Assembly: GCF_040807025.1 (NCBI RefSeq)
Contig: NC_090942.1
Span: forward strand, 68,466,911 to 68,530,910
Origin: Struthio camelus
Lineage: Eukaryota > Chordata > Aves > Struthioniformes > Struthionidae
Length of the DNA: 64,000 nt
Reading direction: 5' to 3'
Positions 1 to 12,615 of this stretch are shown in pieces. The notes under the pieces were generated by a model, which searched no databases, was not told where the DNA came from, and saw only the letters and a program-made list of their open reading frames with translations. The position numbers and the translations under genes were made by a program. Within the stretch, counting starts at the first letter, position 1. Each line of letters starts with the position of its first letter.

Positions 1-958
1 CAGAATTAAAGCTGTTATAAAGAGGGTGTGACTTAAGAAATTGCTACCTCGGGAGGCAAACAACCTCATTATACTTGGTACTAGATGCATAGTTCTCAGT
101 GATTTTGTTCTCTCCTCCTGCACTGTTGTAACTACTCAGATGCTTCTAAATATTTCCCTGTTGATTTGGTCTCCTATTTAAAGTGGGGAATCTGACTGCA
201 CTGTGTGCAAGCTAATCCAGCTCTGCTGCTGTGTTTCTAGAGAACAGAATGCACAGACAAAAGCATGATATTTCATAACTGTTGTCAAAGGCAGATTACA
301 AGGTCAGTTTAAAAATATTTCTTCCAAATTCAGCAGTGAGAGAACCCTTGAGCTTCATTGGCTTACTAGCCTGGTTATGGCCAATGTGCTATCTGTTTTC
401 CAGGCACTGATTTGAATCACAGTTCAGAAAGGTGCTCTGATTGCATTTGCAAGCTAGTCTGCTTTCCTCTATGGCCTGGCATCTCAACCCATTGCATTGT
501 CTAGCTTGCCTCTGCTGCCTGGGTTTCTGAGGCTAAGGTGGCAGGACTTGCCTTTTGACACTGCACATTTAAAGTCCTACAGGCTTGTGCCAGTCTGCGT
601 ACTGTAGTCTAAATAATGACTGAATATTACTGATGTGGAACTATTTTTAAAAAAATCCCAGTGTAGTGTTAGGCTTATTAACAGATCCATTCATTGTTGC
701 TGATTAAATGTGTCCCCTTCCAATGGTCAGGTAGCTGTGCTCTCGCCCATTGTATCAGAATATTCAGATTCCAGTAGATCTAGTAACACTGGGGTGAGGA
801 GAGGAAGTAGTAAGAACACACTAGAAAACCATTTTCTGTCGATTTTTATTGACCAGTTAGACTACCTTCAATCATGGACAGAACTGGTAGATTTTTGAGG
901 AAAGCTCTTGATGCCTTCTCTTGATGCTTTTGTCACTAAATTGTGCATTTATCCACAG
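1..958. other. No supported gene; intronic or intergenic sequence
   Basis: Ordinary AT-leaning unique sequence. A short open segment at 735-797 (+) is flanked by an AG acceptor and a GTGAGG donor and could be a small exon. Its only open frame joins to the alternative, less coding-like frame of the 959-1143 segment, so it is not called. Nothing else was recognised. Confidence 0.4.
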
Positions 959-1143
959 AATGCATGCCAGAAGTGGAGTCAGAAGAGCCCAGGGGTTTTA
1001 TCTCAACTCCTTCCTCGTCGGGATACATGGGAAGCAGAGAGCTCTCAGATGCCCCAAATGACGGGCATGGCAAAGATCATAGTGAAGCATCTGTCAATAC
1101 CAACATTACTGAACTTCCAGGAGGAGTTTCTTGTGGTTTATGA
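959..1143 (+). CDS. Possible terminal coding exon, unrecognised protein
   Basis: The segment follows a reasonable splice acceptor (a TTTATCCACAG-type site) and stays open to a TGA stop at 1141-1143. The predicted tail is acidic and rich in Ser, Pro and Gly, with short pieces such as STPSSSGYMGS and SDAPNDGHGKD. That would suit a cytoplasmic or disordered C-terminus. An AATAAA at 1602-1607 could end a 3' UTR of about 460 bases. A second frame is also open across the same segment, which weakens the case. The upstream part of the gene would lie outside the window. No family was recognised; a chance open segment is the main alternative. Confidence 0.22.
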
Positions 1144-4100
1144 AGACAGCCAAAGAGGAAGAAATGTGCTAGATAATAACAAATAATCCAATTGAGGCCA
1201 TTCAGTCCTAGAAATTTTTCACTTTTGCTTGGGCCAGTTTCAGAAAGCGTTTCCATCTCCAGCTGTATGACTCTGCAGCCTTAAACTTCAGAGCCCAGGC
1301 TGTCCAGGGTGTAAAATTGGCTTAATCCCCTCAATCCCTTTGTAAGTATACTGCATTGACTTGATAGGAGAATAGCCCTCTTAGTCCACTCATGAATGGT
1401 AAAAAAAAAAGGCTATGTAGAAATAAGCTGTGGTATTCAGGCAAGCTGTGGTATGGAAGAAACTTGTCCATATAAATGACTTGTGACCTCCCATACTGGT
1501 AGCTTCTTACTCAGTCAACCCCCTTCCTCTGTATGCCCAGAAATCTCTTAGACTATAGTGAAATGCAAGGACAGTGTATATTACGTAAGTCTTGAAGATG
1601 GAATAAATGACAGTGTTAAGTCTGAGGAGTAAGGCTGTGACTCTTCTCTGCACTAGAAGATGACTATTCCTCTGTGCAGAATACTACGGCCTATCCCATG
1701 TGTTCCTGACCCTGAAACGTGGGTCTAAATAGCACAAGCTGAAGAGTAAGGAGAAGGCTAAAGAAAAATGAAGGCGAGAGCTTTAATGCTCTTTTAGAAA
1801 AATACTTACATTTCCCAGAGGTCTGACTGTTCACAAGTGTAATTCACATGTGCACCATACACAGTGAACCAGTGCTGTAAAAACCCAGCTGGAAGGTTGG
1901 TGTGGCAGGGGCAGCAGTGCATCAGGCAAATGTGCTTACCCCAGGGAGCTGGGCCCCTTCAAAGTGCAGGGAGAAAATGCTTCTCGCTGCTTTACCAGGC
2001 TCTGCGTGCAGAACAGGAGAAAAGGAAGAGTGTGTGTCTCCTGGGCAGAAGAGATAGGAAGATGCAGGGCAGTAACATCTGTTTGAAATGGCACCTCAAA
2101 TACCCACTTTCTTATCTGCTGTACAAACTGTATAGTACAAAACCTTTTTACAGATGAATAAAATCAATCCTTACCTGCATAGTCTTGGGATGGAAAGAAG
2201 AATAACCTTACCTGTATGTGCACAAGTGATAGCTAAATTAGAGCCTATTACCACTGAAACATTGTGGAGTCACTGTAGTATATTCCTAGCCATGAAAAAT
2301 GCAAACGGAGATGTCAGTATTTGAAGGGGTAAAGAAAAAAACACACTGCTACTGTATAAAGCTGAGGTGTTTTTTATAAACAGTGGAAAAAAGTTAGTGA
2401 CTTTATAGACTACTATGAATGTCATGGGAAGGTGACTAAGGCATGCTTAGTCCCCAGTTCTTGCAACACTGGGAGTAGGGGCATCAAAGGAAAGTTCCAG
2501 AAACTTGAAAGCAAAAAGAATTAGTGGAAACACATTTATATTTTGTGACAAAGGTAGGAGAAGAGGAAGGTAGTTGGAAAGGACTAGGGGAGGAATGCTG
2601 AAGGCTAGATCTTACGGGGTTGCATTAAGTGTGCTCAAAGACCTCCAACTTGGGAAAATGTTTGTTTTCCTAGTATCACTTTTCCTCAATGTGTTTCTAC
2701 TCTTTTCCTTCTGCATTATCTTTGTATAAGTGTAATTTATTGTGATTATAGAACCTAAAATAGTTATGCGGAAGCATTTCTCCTGTGCGGGCACCCACAC
2801 TGACAACCTGGTAGACACAAGATGCAGTCAGGAAACCCACCATCAATCTTTGGAAGGCAGATAAGTTCCAGACATTCAAATTCACTAAAAGAACTTGAGT
2901 TATCCAAATATTTTTGAAATTAAGGAATACTTCTGCAGGAAAAGTATTTTGGATAATAGCTGTTCTGTGTAGACCCTTGTCATCTTACATCGCACCAGTG
3001 ACGATGGTTAATGCTCTAGCAAAGAGAGCCCGTGTAACTGCCCCCCCCACTTGTAGATGAGGGTTTACATGCATGATCATTATTGCTCTTGGGTTGAAAA
3101 ACAACCTTCCTCCTCCTCTTCCCCTCCCCCTGCCCCCAAACACATAGACAAGAATGCCTTTTTGTAACCAGATAAACTTGCAGTGCTTCCAGACAAAGAC
3201 CTTTAGGTTAAAGGAATATGCTAGGTTTTTTTTTTGTTTTCTTGAAAAAAATACCTTGAGTGTAGCGTGTCAGTCAGCGCTGAGGTGGGAGGGTGAGGGG
3301 AGAGAGACGTGGTAAGGAGCTCTTAGAGCACTTCACAGCTATCCTCCTCCAAGAACTTATTTATAAAAGTAAACATAAAAAATTTCTGAAAGTATGCCCA
3401 TTACATCTGAGAATAACAGTTTAACTATCATAACTATTTATATGATAGGACAGAAGAAAATACTATCAGAAATAGGGCCATCATTCAAACTTTCCCTCTA
3501 AATAGGAGTCTAACAGCTAGCTCCCTCAAGCTTCCTCCAGCACATGCTCAGGGCTATGATGTAATAGCATTTGTTATGGCTGGCAGTTTTTCAGGTTTGG
3601 GTGTATTAAACTAGATTCTTATATCTACTCATATGGCAACATATAGAAACAGCCTGACTTCTTTCTTTTTTTCTTCCTTGGAGCCAGTGAGCAACTGAAA
3701 CCAAGGGGTGACTGTCTCTAAACCAGGCCAGTTTTACTGAGAAACCCAGAATATAGCTTTGGGTTTTAATGTCAGCATGTGTTAAAACTTTGAGGATGCT
3801 TGCAGGATGGGGAGAACAGTGTTGGAAAATTCAAAACCCCCCAAAACAACCCAAAAGCAGTTTAGCAGCCTTAACAACTGAAAGCATCCACTAGTGGAGT
3901 CAGGATTAATACTCAAAATTTCCTGTCCGATCCCTGTGTACGGTTTAAGGCCAGGAACGAAATTCTTAGTAGTTTAGCAGCTCTTCAGGACAGATGTAGC
4001 AAACAGAGCTTTGAGAAAGTACTTGTTTTCAACTTGTCTCATGGGCTTTCTAGAGATCTTCCAAACAGATATTCTCCAAGCATACGTAAAAGTAGAGCTC

Positions 4101-5286
4101 TCCTAAGCTCTAGCCTGGATAAAATTGACAAATATGGGGAGGGGAAAGTAAAACTCTGAAGCCTGAAGAAAGGCCAAAAGGAGTTTGAGTTGTTTTGTAG
4201 AGCTCTGATAAGCAAGGTCCAACATAGCTGAAAAATAATATAGTAGCTTTTCCAATTATTTTGTCTTCTAATTGTGTATGTATCTTTTTCCAGGCAAATT
4301 TTAAACTGACCACCTGAAGGTTCTTGTTATTTGGATTAGCTGTCACTTATGCTTTTCCATGGGGCTGGCGCATCATATTGGAATTAACCTAGTCCCTTGA
4401 GAAAGTCCATCTAAAACTTAATACTAGAGCTGAATTTCATGCTCTACATTCTGACTCTTTCTAGGACAAAAAACCCCCCGGAAAGATCCAGAAAAAAATC
4501 AAGGGGGTGAACTCAGAGTTGTCACAATGCAAGGATGCTATCCTTACCGGTTGGGAAGGAGAGATCCAGTCGTCAGGATATCCTGTTAGATCCAGCTGAG
4601 AACCTGAGTTCATCTGACTCTTGGAACTCTTGCATTAAAATCTGAAAATATCTGGTAGATAGTTTTTAATGCATCCATAGATATTTCAGTGCGTGTTAGA
4701 AAACTGGGCAAGTTCCCCAAAGACTGTTAGGAAAACTGAGGGGCAGGAGGGTGGGGGTGGCGTAAAAACCTTATTTTCAGCAAGCAGCGGACAAATTTCA
4801 TGCCTCTGGCCGAAGCTCTACTCGTGAAGCAGAGCACAAGCCTGAACATAATGCAACTGAGGGGTTAAAAATGGCAGTACTGAATTGTGTTATTAAAAGT
4901 CTTCTGGAACTTTCATCTGTTTCCTTTGCTTCCTCCCTTACTGTGTTTAGTTAGGATAAGAGATAACTCCTTATTCACATGGTGATAGCCCAGGCTTCTA
5001 AACTGCTTGAAAGCTTAACTTCAGAAGTAATGAATCATGTACCTGAAATAGGTTCACACCAATATCTCATTTTGGACTTCTTTTTCTTTTTTAATGGGCA
5101 TTACAATCCCTTTTCCCTTTGCTCAGGTTTTGATGGTTATCCCCGGGAAACAAGAGCTAAATGTAAGAATATGCCATCGTTGAGAGTTTGCTCTTTGCGT
5201 TGTGCTGCAGCTGCTACTGGAGAATTATATCCCCATTAATATCTATTGTTCAGCTTGGTTTCCTGCACTTCCAGAGTGAAAGAAAT

Positions 5287-5319
5287 CTGTCTAATTGTCT
5301 ATCTGTCTAATTGTCTATC
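5287..5319. repeat. Short tandem repeat, 16-base unit x2
   Basis: Two adjacent copies of a CTGTCTAATTGTCTAT-type unit, built from the degenerate tetranucleotide TCTA/TCTG. It is a typical neutral microsatellite seed in noncoding DNA. Confidence 0.7.
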
Positions 5320-8300
5320 TAATGGCCAGCTGATGGCGTATGAAGGACTTGGACTAACCAGAGTTAATAGGTGAGAGGGAGCTCACCTTAATGCTGGGGT
5401 GGGAGAAACAGAAGCGGAACTGTTCCTAGGCAGACAGATGGGGACTTCTACATGACACTTTTCCACGCACTTAGAGGGTCTGCTGGTAATACTTGTAGCT
5501 ACTTTAGCTAGCTCAGTGTTTTTCCCTTCCTAGAAATGCTGTTGCAATCAAACGTGCGCTGGATGTTAGGTCTTAATCGTGACACAGCAGTAACCTGGAA
5601 CAATGTGAGTCTGTCTGGGTTGCTTTTTCCCAGGCTTGAACTCATGGCATGACAGCTTGCTGCGCACAACTGAAGTTGTGTGCCAAACAGGAGGTACAGC
5701 TCATAGCAATGAGGCCAAGGAAAGGGAAGCTTTTCCTACTGCTCTACTAAGTGAGAGGAGGTACACAACAAAGCCACTATTGGCTTGGTTAGGTAGGCTA
5801 CTGCTGGGGAAGTGAAGATGTCTCTCTTCTCCATCTGGAGCAGGAAGCACAGACTGGAAATCTAAAATATCCAAGTACTCGTGAATATATTGTTCTTCAA
5901 AAGTATCATGTAAGTGAGACTGAAGTCACTGAAGTGACTTATTCCCCAGGGGAACGTGGATGTCCTGCAGTCCCATGGGCATCGCATAGTGTCTTATATG
6001 AAAAACCTGCCCATCAGATCAGGTATTCCTTCTGAGAAGGACAGTCTGGGTAGTTCAATGGAAAACTAAATCAGCCAGTGCCATCAGACCACACCTGGGT
6101 AGCTTTCTTGTGTGATCTCCAGGTATTTGCCACTAGTGCTTCATGGCGGTTATAATGGGTGTCTTTAATGAGTTGTCTGTTTGGAGAAGGGCCCCACGTT
6201 GGTTATAAACATAGCAAGCTATCTTCTGGAGTTGTGCTGTAGTCTGATGCACGAATTAAAAGCACAGTGTCATCAGGCGTTCATTAAGAGGCTTTTAAAA
6301 AAGAAAAGTTCTGCCTCAGAGGGCTTAGGAGAAAAATGGGAAAGCGGAAGGTTCAGATCCCTATTTTGCCTGAATTAGTTTGCAGGCAACTTCTGTGGTG
6401 ATGCTTCACTCTATCCCATAAAATGTTGAGGTTCAGTGGTGACAGTGACCCTCGCTTTCAGAGCTTAGGCAACTGTAAAAGGCTTTCTCCTGGCTTACTC
6501 TGTCTAGGAAATATCACGTGGTAAGTCTACTACCCTTTTCTTTTGGAGAAAGAGGAGGAAGAGAGGAGAGTGCAGGGTGTTGGTATGTATGTATGCTAAG
6601 AGTCTAACGAAAGGTCATTACAAAACTAAGAGAAATACATAGTATTATAAGGCAACAGGCTGTTTAGATGGCATTTTGAAGATGTCAAGTGATATATTAA
6701 ATATTTAGATTCTCAAAACTAGCTGTTTCAGAGAAAAATGGCCATTGAGAATGAGATCTAGAAGGAATCTTGAGTGCTCTACCAAAAAAAAAGCAACCCC
6801 TGTCCCCACAGTCTCTATTACTACTATAATCTCTCTTCTGATTCTTTATTTAGTAGACGATCCTGCTGTTAGGCACTGCAGATACCTCTGCCTCATACAC
6901 AGGAAACTATGCAGTTAATTGAGATCTAAGTTCTAAAGAATAATAATAAAAAAATCCTCAGTTTCTTACATCTTTCTCTTACTTCCCAGGCCAGGGTACA
7001 GCTGGTGGCAGAAGCACTCACTTTCCTCTGTGGATAGCACTACCCTGACACCATTAAGCAAATTAGTGCTTTGATATCTCGGATCAAATAAACTCAGAGA
7101 TAGAAAGAAGTGTCCAGTCTGAATCTCCTGATTTCATGGAAGCAAACTGCTCTTTGTTCCAAGCAACCTGAACCATTTTTAATCTCCTTCCTCTGTCCCC
7201 TCTCCTTCTGTCTTTCCTGTGTTCTTGTTGTGTAAGTGAGCACATCTGCTTGTCCCTGCTTTGGGTGAGTGTGTCCAGCTTCAGAACTAAATTCTTGCAC
7301 TTAAATTTCTCTCATTACAGTTCATCAGACTTGCACCCCTTCAATTATGGATGGAGCGAGGGAAGCAACACTATCTGATTAAGTACCTGAAGTTGAAAGT
7401 GCATGTGGCATGAACACGTAGGCTTCTCTTGCAAGGTGACAGAGCAGGTCTGTTGCCTGGAGCATGTTAGGTGGAAGTGGCCTGGACTCAAGCAGCTCTT
7501 GACTTCTACTAGTCCTCTCTAGACCTTAATCATGGATGGATCTGAGAAGATACTTCTATCAATACCTCTTTTTTGCTTCCTTTTCCTCAACCCTTTTTTA
7601 ATCTTGATACTTTTCTCATTCCATGTATGGAAATACAGTTTGAGTGGTTACTGCTGGGAGTACTAAAGCTGCCCTGGCCATATGGGCATCAGGATCTTTG
7701 GGTACTGAAGTGTTGCTTGAAATGGCTTCTTGCCTTTCTGGGTCATATGTGTCTATCTTCCTCTCTAAACCCAACACAGACATTCAGAGAACTGGCTATT
7801 AATTTAATGTCACTAAAGCATACGAGATATACATTCACAGAGAGTATAAGAATAATTTGACCATTGAACTAGGCTTCAGTTCTTCAACCTGGACAGGGAG
7901 TGATGGTGCATAGGCTGCTGAAGACTTACCCCTGGAGCACTGCAGAGCAGACCGCAGCAGCCTTGGTATATTTGAGTAACTAATATCTTTGAGTAACAAA
8001 TGGCTCGGATTAAAAAGTCTGTCCCTGAAAATAATTATGGGGCTGTGTGTCATATTGTACTCGGTGAAAACTACAACGCAGTTGTTCTTACCCTCTAGCA
8101 AACTCATGTGGCCAGAAAAAATCTTCATCGTGTTCTCTGGGTCTTTCCTTGCCTATTGCAGAAAGTCATCTTGTTGCTAAAATAGTGTTGAAGGTTGCAG
8201 GGACATCTGTAATGTTCTTCATAATGCTCATGCTGCCCCTAAAGCTATTGTCCTGCAACCACTTGCAGATATTCTGCACTGTGGTGGATTGAAAACTAGA

Positions 8301-8670
8301 AAATTCATTTGGTGCTCACTCCAGGTGCTTCACGTTAGAGGGTCGGTCTCATAGCTCCACAGTTCTCCCTTTAAGTGAGCCAGATAGAAATGTCCCTGTG
8401 GAATGACTGTTTATTTAAAAACACACAAGCACACAGTTTAAGCCAGATGCTTATTGGGAAGAATGATTGGTCTTATGTAAGTGGCCTCTGATTAAGTAAT
8501 AACCATTATCTGGAACCTGGCACTATAAACAGCAAGTGGAAAAGCAAACAATTTCATCGGCCTGTGCTAATTTCTTCTTGAGAGGCTGGCTGTTCTTACT
8601 ATAGCAGGTCATGTCTTTTCCTGGGGCACACAGAAGGGATAGAGGAGCCTATTATGAAAAGGTTAGTTCC

Positions 8671-8694
8671 CATGGCACAGTCCATGGCACAGTG
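8671..8694. repeat. Tandem duplication, 12-base unit x2
   Basis: CCATGGCACAGT occurs twice head to tail without mismatch. It lies in noncoding sequence; no role is evident. Confidence 0.8.
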
Positions 8695-10451
8695 TCACTG
8701 AGAGAGGGGAATGGGGATTTGTTGTGCCTTAGCCCTTAAAGTTCTCGGCAGGTTTCCTTGATGAACCAGCTCTGCCAATGACAAGTTTTTAATGGACTTA
8801 TTTCTTGTTAAAGTTTTTTTCTAGATTCACCCTCTGTATTATTTACTTTCTGAGGAAAGTAAATACTGTTCACTTCTGGGTTTGTTTCTTTCCTTTCTCA
8901 TGCTAGCACCTCCTGTGATCAGTGACAGCTGGAGGTGTGGGATACAGGTTATTTATGCACTGAGTATAACTCAACTGTTACTAGAACTGGCTGGGAACAT
9001 TTTAGTGAACTAGTTTTGGAAAACGGAAACTTACTGTAATGGAAACACTTCATAAATATCAGTTTTGACTAAAAAAAGTTTCAGGAAACGCTTCTCAGCT
9101 GCAGAATGTGACTTCCTGAAAAATCCATGGAGAAACACTTACAACATGCTGGCTGACATATACAAATTTGGGAGATCAAGGTTCAAGTCCCTGCTCAACT
9201 GGTATTAGTTGAGGTCTTTATTTTTTGGCATAGCACATATGGACAATTTTTTTGTCATTTCCAAGGGGAAATTAGAGCAAAGGGTTCCCACTTGTCTCTA
9301 GGACTAACACTTTAATCCCACCAGAAGGTTATTGTGGAGTCTTTCTGTTGGACACAGCTGTCCAGAATAAGTCTGGTATTTGTTTGGTGTTGGAGCACCC
9401 AGCTGCGTCCAGTTAAAAAAAGACTAACAACGGAGAATTACTTCCAGAGAAAAGTCGATTTCCAGTGATGGATCCATACCTTGTCCTCAGGCCTGAGACA
9501 AGTGCAGGAGCACTGCGGAAGCAGCACGGGGAGCCCAGGAAGACTGAAAGCAGCCTGGCACCCCAATGGCCTGGCCTGGCCTGGCCGGTCTGTGGTACGA
9601 GTATTAATGCTGCTGTGGAGGCTTTCTTCCTGATGAAAAATGGGTCCTGACAGCTGCACCCTGCAACTTCAGGTGGGCAAAGCTTTCTCACCTCAAAGCA
9701 TTATAAGGGCTGGTTAGCCTGCAGGCCAGGACAATTTCTAAGCTATCTTGTCAGTCCTGACAAATACTGCTGGGGTCACAGTGTCCCACGTGTTTCCCAA
9801 TGTTTCCCTGAACTGCCCTCCTGCCGCTTGAACCTTCTTGAGTAGCTTCGCGTGTTTTTAGTCCAGGCAAAGGTGACAGAGAAGGTGGAGTGTGGGCTTT
9901 AGTGTGTACTAGGGAATTAATGTATCTGCACAGTCCTGAGAGGGCTTGGGAAAATGCTGATGCCGGCATTATGTCGCTGATACTTACAGCACCGATTAGG
10001 TTAAGGTACCACATGGTGTTCTTGAATCTTCATTTCTGTTGTGTGTGGACATCCATGGTTGCGGCAAAGGTCTTGAATATTTTATCAAACTCGTTACACA
10101 GCCCAGATCTGTAGCTTCAGGGTAAGCTCCAGCCGTGTTAGAGTCTGGTTCCTGGGAAGGCAAGCGACTGACTTGCCTCTGCGCTCCTTTTGTTCATAGT
10201 AGCAGCAGCACATCTTTAGAGGTGGAAATTAAAGCTGCCTGTAGGCACACTACAGAAAGCACTGAGTGGACTGGGGTTTTTGAAAGTGGCCCTGTGAAGT
10301 AACATTTTAAGTCCCGGAGCATGAGCATTGCTGGCAGCAAATGTTACAGTGGACTTCAGACTCTGGCTGTTATCTGCTGAGTTATGCCAGTGTTGCACTT
10401 TTTTTTTTTTTTTAACTGAAAATGAATTTGTTCTGTTTCTTCCTTGCCTAG

Positions 10452-10625
10452 TATTCAGATGGACAGAACAGTTGTGGGGGAAAAAAAGTAACAAAACACT
10501 CTCAACAAATGTTAAGGATAACCAAACCACGCTTGTGAAAGCCGTGTATGCTCGCTGTGACTTCAGTGGATTTCCTTCCAGAAATGATATTACATGGTTG
10601 GAAATGCAGAAACCACTCAAGCCAG
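10452..10625 (+). CDS. Candidate Ig-like domain exon, unrecognised protein
   Basis: An open segment of 174 bases (58 codons) sits between a pyrimidine-rich acceptor (CTTCCTTGCCTAG) and a GTACTG donor after CCAG. It is phase 1 on both sides, the usual phasing for exons encoding extracellular modules such as Ig domains. The translation contains VYARCDFSGFP followed by DITWLEMQ. This resembles the B-strand cysteine and the C-strand Trp of an Ig fold (C...GxP...xIxW). Two NxT sequons, NKT and NQT, are present. No neighbouring exon with matching phase was confirmed, so this may be a lone exon of an unidentified plus-strand gene, a pseudogene relic or chance. Confidence 0.25.
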
Positions 10626-12554
10626 GTACTGCATGGAGCCTAGGTATAAAAAATTCAGCTGTGTTGGGATTAATGCTTGTAAGATGACTTTGACATGGGG
10701 CACTGTGTTTAGTAGGGGGAGGGCATACACAGTAAGAGATGCTAAGATTAAAAGCAACAGCAAGCCTTTGGGGAGGCTTGCATCCCATCTTCCAGTTAAA
10801 ATACATTATAAGAGTTAGCAATGCTTCGCTGTCTGCAGTGGGCTTTGAACAGGCTCCTCTGAACATAGACTTGTCTGTGATTTCAATAAGGTATAAGAGT
10901 AGGCTAGACTCTACCTACAGGTTAGCAAAGATTTCCTATTCTACCTGTCCTCCCAATCTGTCACAGCTGTGCTATGAACATTAAAATCAGCAGGCCAAAA
11001 GTAGGTACATGCTTATCAGGAGAGCTGTCTTTTTTTTTTCTTCCCCATAAAGATTCATCTGTGCAGCACTAATATGATGTGCATCTCTGTCAGTAGCAGA
11101 GCAATGTGTCTGAGATAGCAGGGGCTTGAAATTTGGAGAAGAAGCTTGTATACTGCCCGTGCACTTTACCTAAAACACCCAGAAGACTCTTAGTAGAGGG
11201 ATATTTTGTTGCAGCCTGTAATTTAGATTTTATACAACAAAGTGCAATGCTTGAGTGTAGCTGAGAAGTTATTCTTCCCAGTTAATGTTACGTGCAGCTT
11301 TGGGCAGACGGCGGGGAGGGAAAGGGGAAGAGCGAAAGACAAATGTTAAACAATGGGGAAATGAGATCAAAATAGAGCTGGGGCACACAAACCGAGAATG
11401 TTGGATAAGGAGGCTATAAGCATATGGACCTCATCATGTCATGTTAATAACAACCACAAAGAAAATATTGTAGTCCTTTTAAAAGCTGCTTAACTGCATG
11501 CGCCAATGATGGGAGGTTTCTGCCCTTAGGGAGTGAGGTCCAGGGGCAAACTGGCCTGGGGAGAGTGTTTTCCCCCATCTCGGCACTCTATGCCTCTTTG
11601 GAGGGTCTCCTCTCCCATTTACCTTCAAAATAGGTTCAGTTTGACCATGCTGTGGCCTCAGACAGTGATATTAGGAGAAAGATAGATTTCTTTGACTCAT
11701 TAAAACAGCGCTCTCAGGCATTCAGAGAGTACAGCAAGAGGACATATGCATTATTAAAGCTCTCACTCATGTCTTTTGTGCTCTTCTTATGAAATATTTG
11801 TGGGCGGATAAAGCAGTGAATTAAGAGGCTAGAAAAGCAAGGAACTGAGCAGAGTAAGAGCTGTGAGGCTGTGCCCAGTGCTGATGTGGCCTTGTTTTCC
11901 GACACAGGAGGTTCGGTAACAGTAATTTGCTTACTAGACAAAGGGGAGGGAGAAAAGCATCCAGGCAAGATGCTTGACAGGAGTCAAGCATCCTACCCAA
12001 GGAGAAGAGGGAGTGACAGAAGCTGATGGTAAGGACTGTAATCTGACGTTGGGGAGAACATATGACCCATTGAGAAGAGACACAGCTCAGGCCAGTGGGG
12101 ACCATCGTGTCACCTGCGGCATGCAAGGCACTTTCCAAGCAGGAGCCAGGCTGTCTCATCCATCAGAGGACAGCCCTGGCCACGTGCTCAGGTACCTTCT
12201 GGTGGCGGCACCTCCTTGGCATTGCTTGATGGTGGCGAGGAGAAACCATTTTCCTCTGTCTCTGAATTTCAGAGCAGACAGCCACAGTTTCACTACCCCC
12301 TCATCCAAAATAGTTAGTGCCGCATCAGTGTGGAGATGTGGGGCACGTGTACCCAAGGGCGGCTGCCACAGAGCTTGTCTCTGTCCCATCTTGCCAGCCC
12401 TCAGCCGAAGTCTAGTGCAGACTGCGGCAGGAAAGCAAGCTACTAGCTGACTAGAGATTAATCTGGGAGAGCTGACATGGTGACGACAGACTTGGAGATG
12501 GTGCTGGAAGGTGTGCTGATTCTCATCTATGCCCCGCCAGAGGATTTTGTCCCT

Positions 12555-12615
12555 GGCAGTTTTGTTCTCTCCTTGGGCCTTGGAGAGGCAGTTTTGTTCT
12601 CTCCTTGGGCCTTGG
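12555..12615. repeat. Tandem duplication, 32-base period x2
   Basis: The segment starting GGCAGTTTTGTTCTCTCC is present at 12555-12583 and again at 12587-12615, identical over 29 bases. It is a recent local duplication in noncoding DNA. Confidence 0.9.

Larger units (their letters stand above)
1144..10451. other. Gene-poor stretch
   Basis: No gene could be supported. Small features seen are a 16-base unit repeated twice at about 5287-5319 (CTGTCTAATTGTCTAT type) and a 12-base tandem pair, CCATGGCACAGT, at 8671-8694. The remaining short open frames have AT-driven composition and no family motif, and look like chance. Confidence 0.5.

Noticed and set aside
9170-9200. GGTTCAAGTCCC, resembling a tRNA T-loop
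   Set aside because: No matching A-box, acceptor stem or anticodon arm at the right distance.
10216-10866. Long minus-strand open frame of 216 codons
   Set aside because: It has no start context, domain or repeat signature and is antisense to the better-supported Ig-like plus-strand exon. Its Lys run is the complement of a poly-T. It looks like chance.
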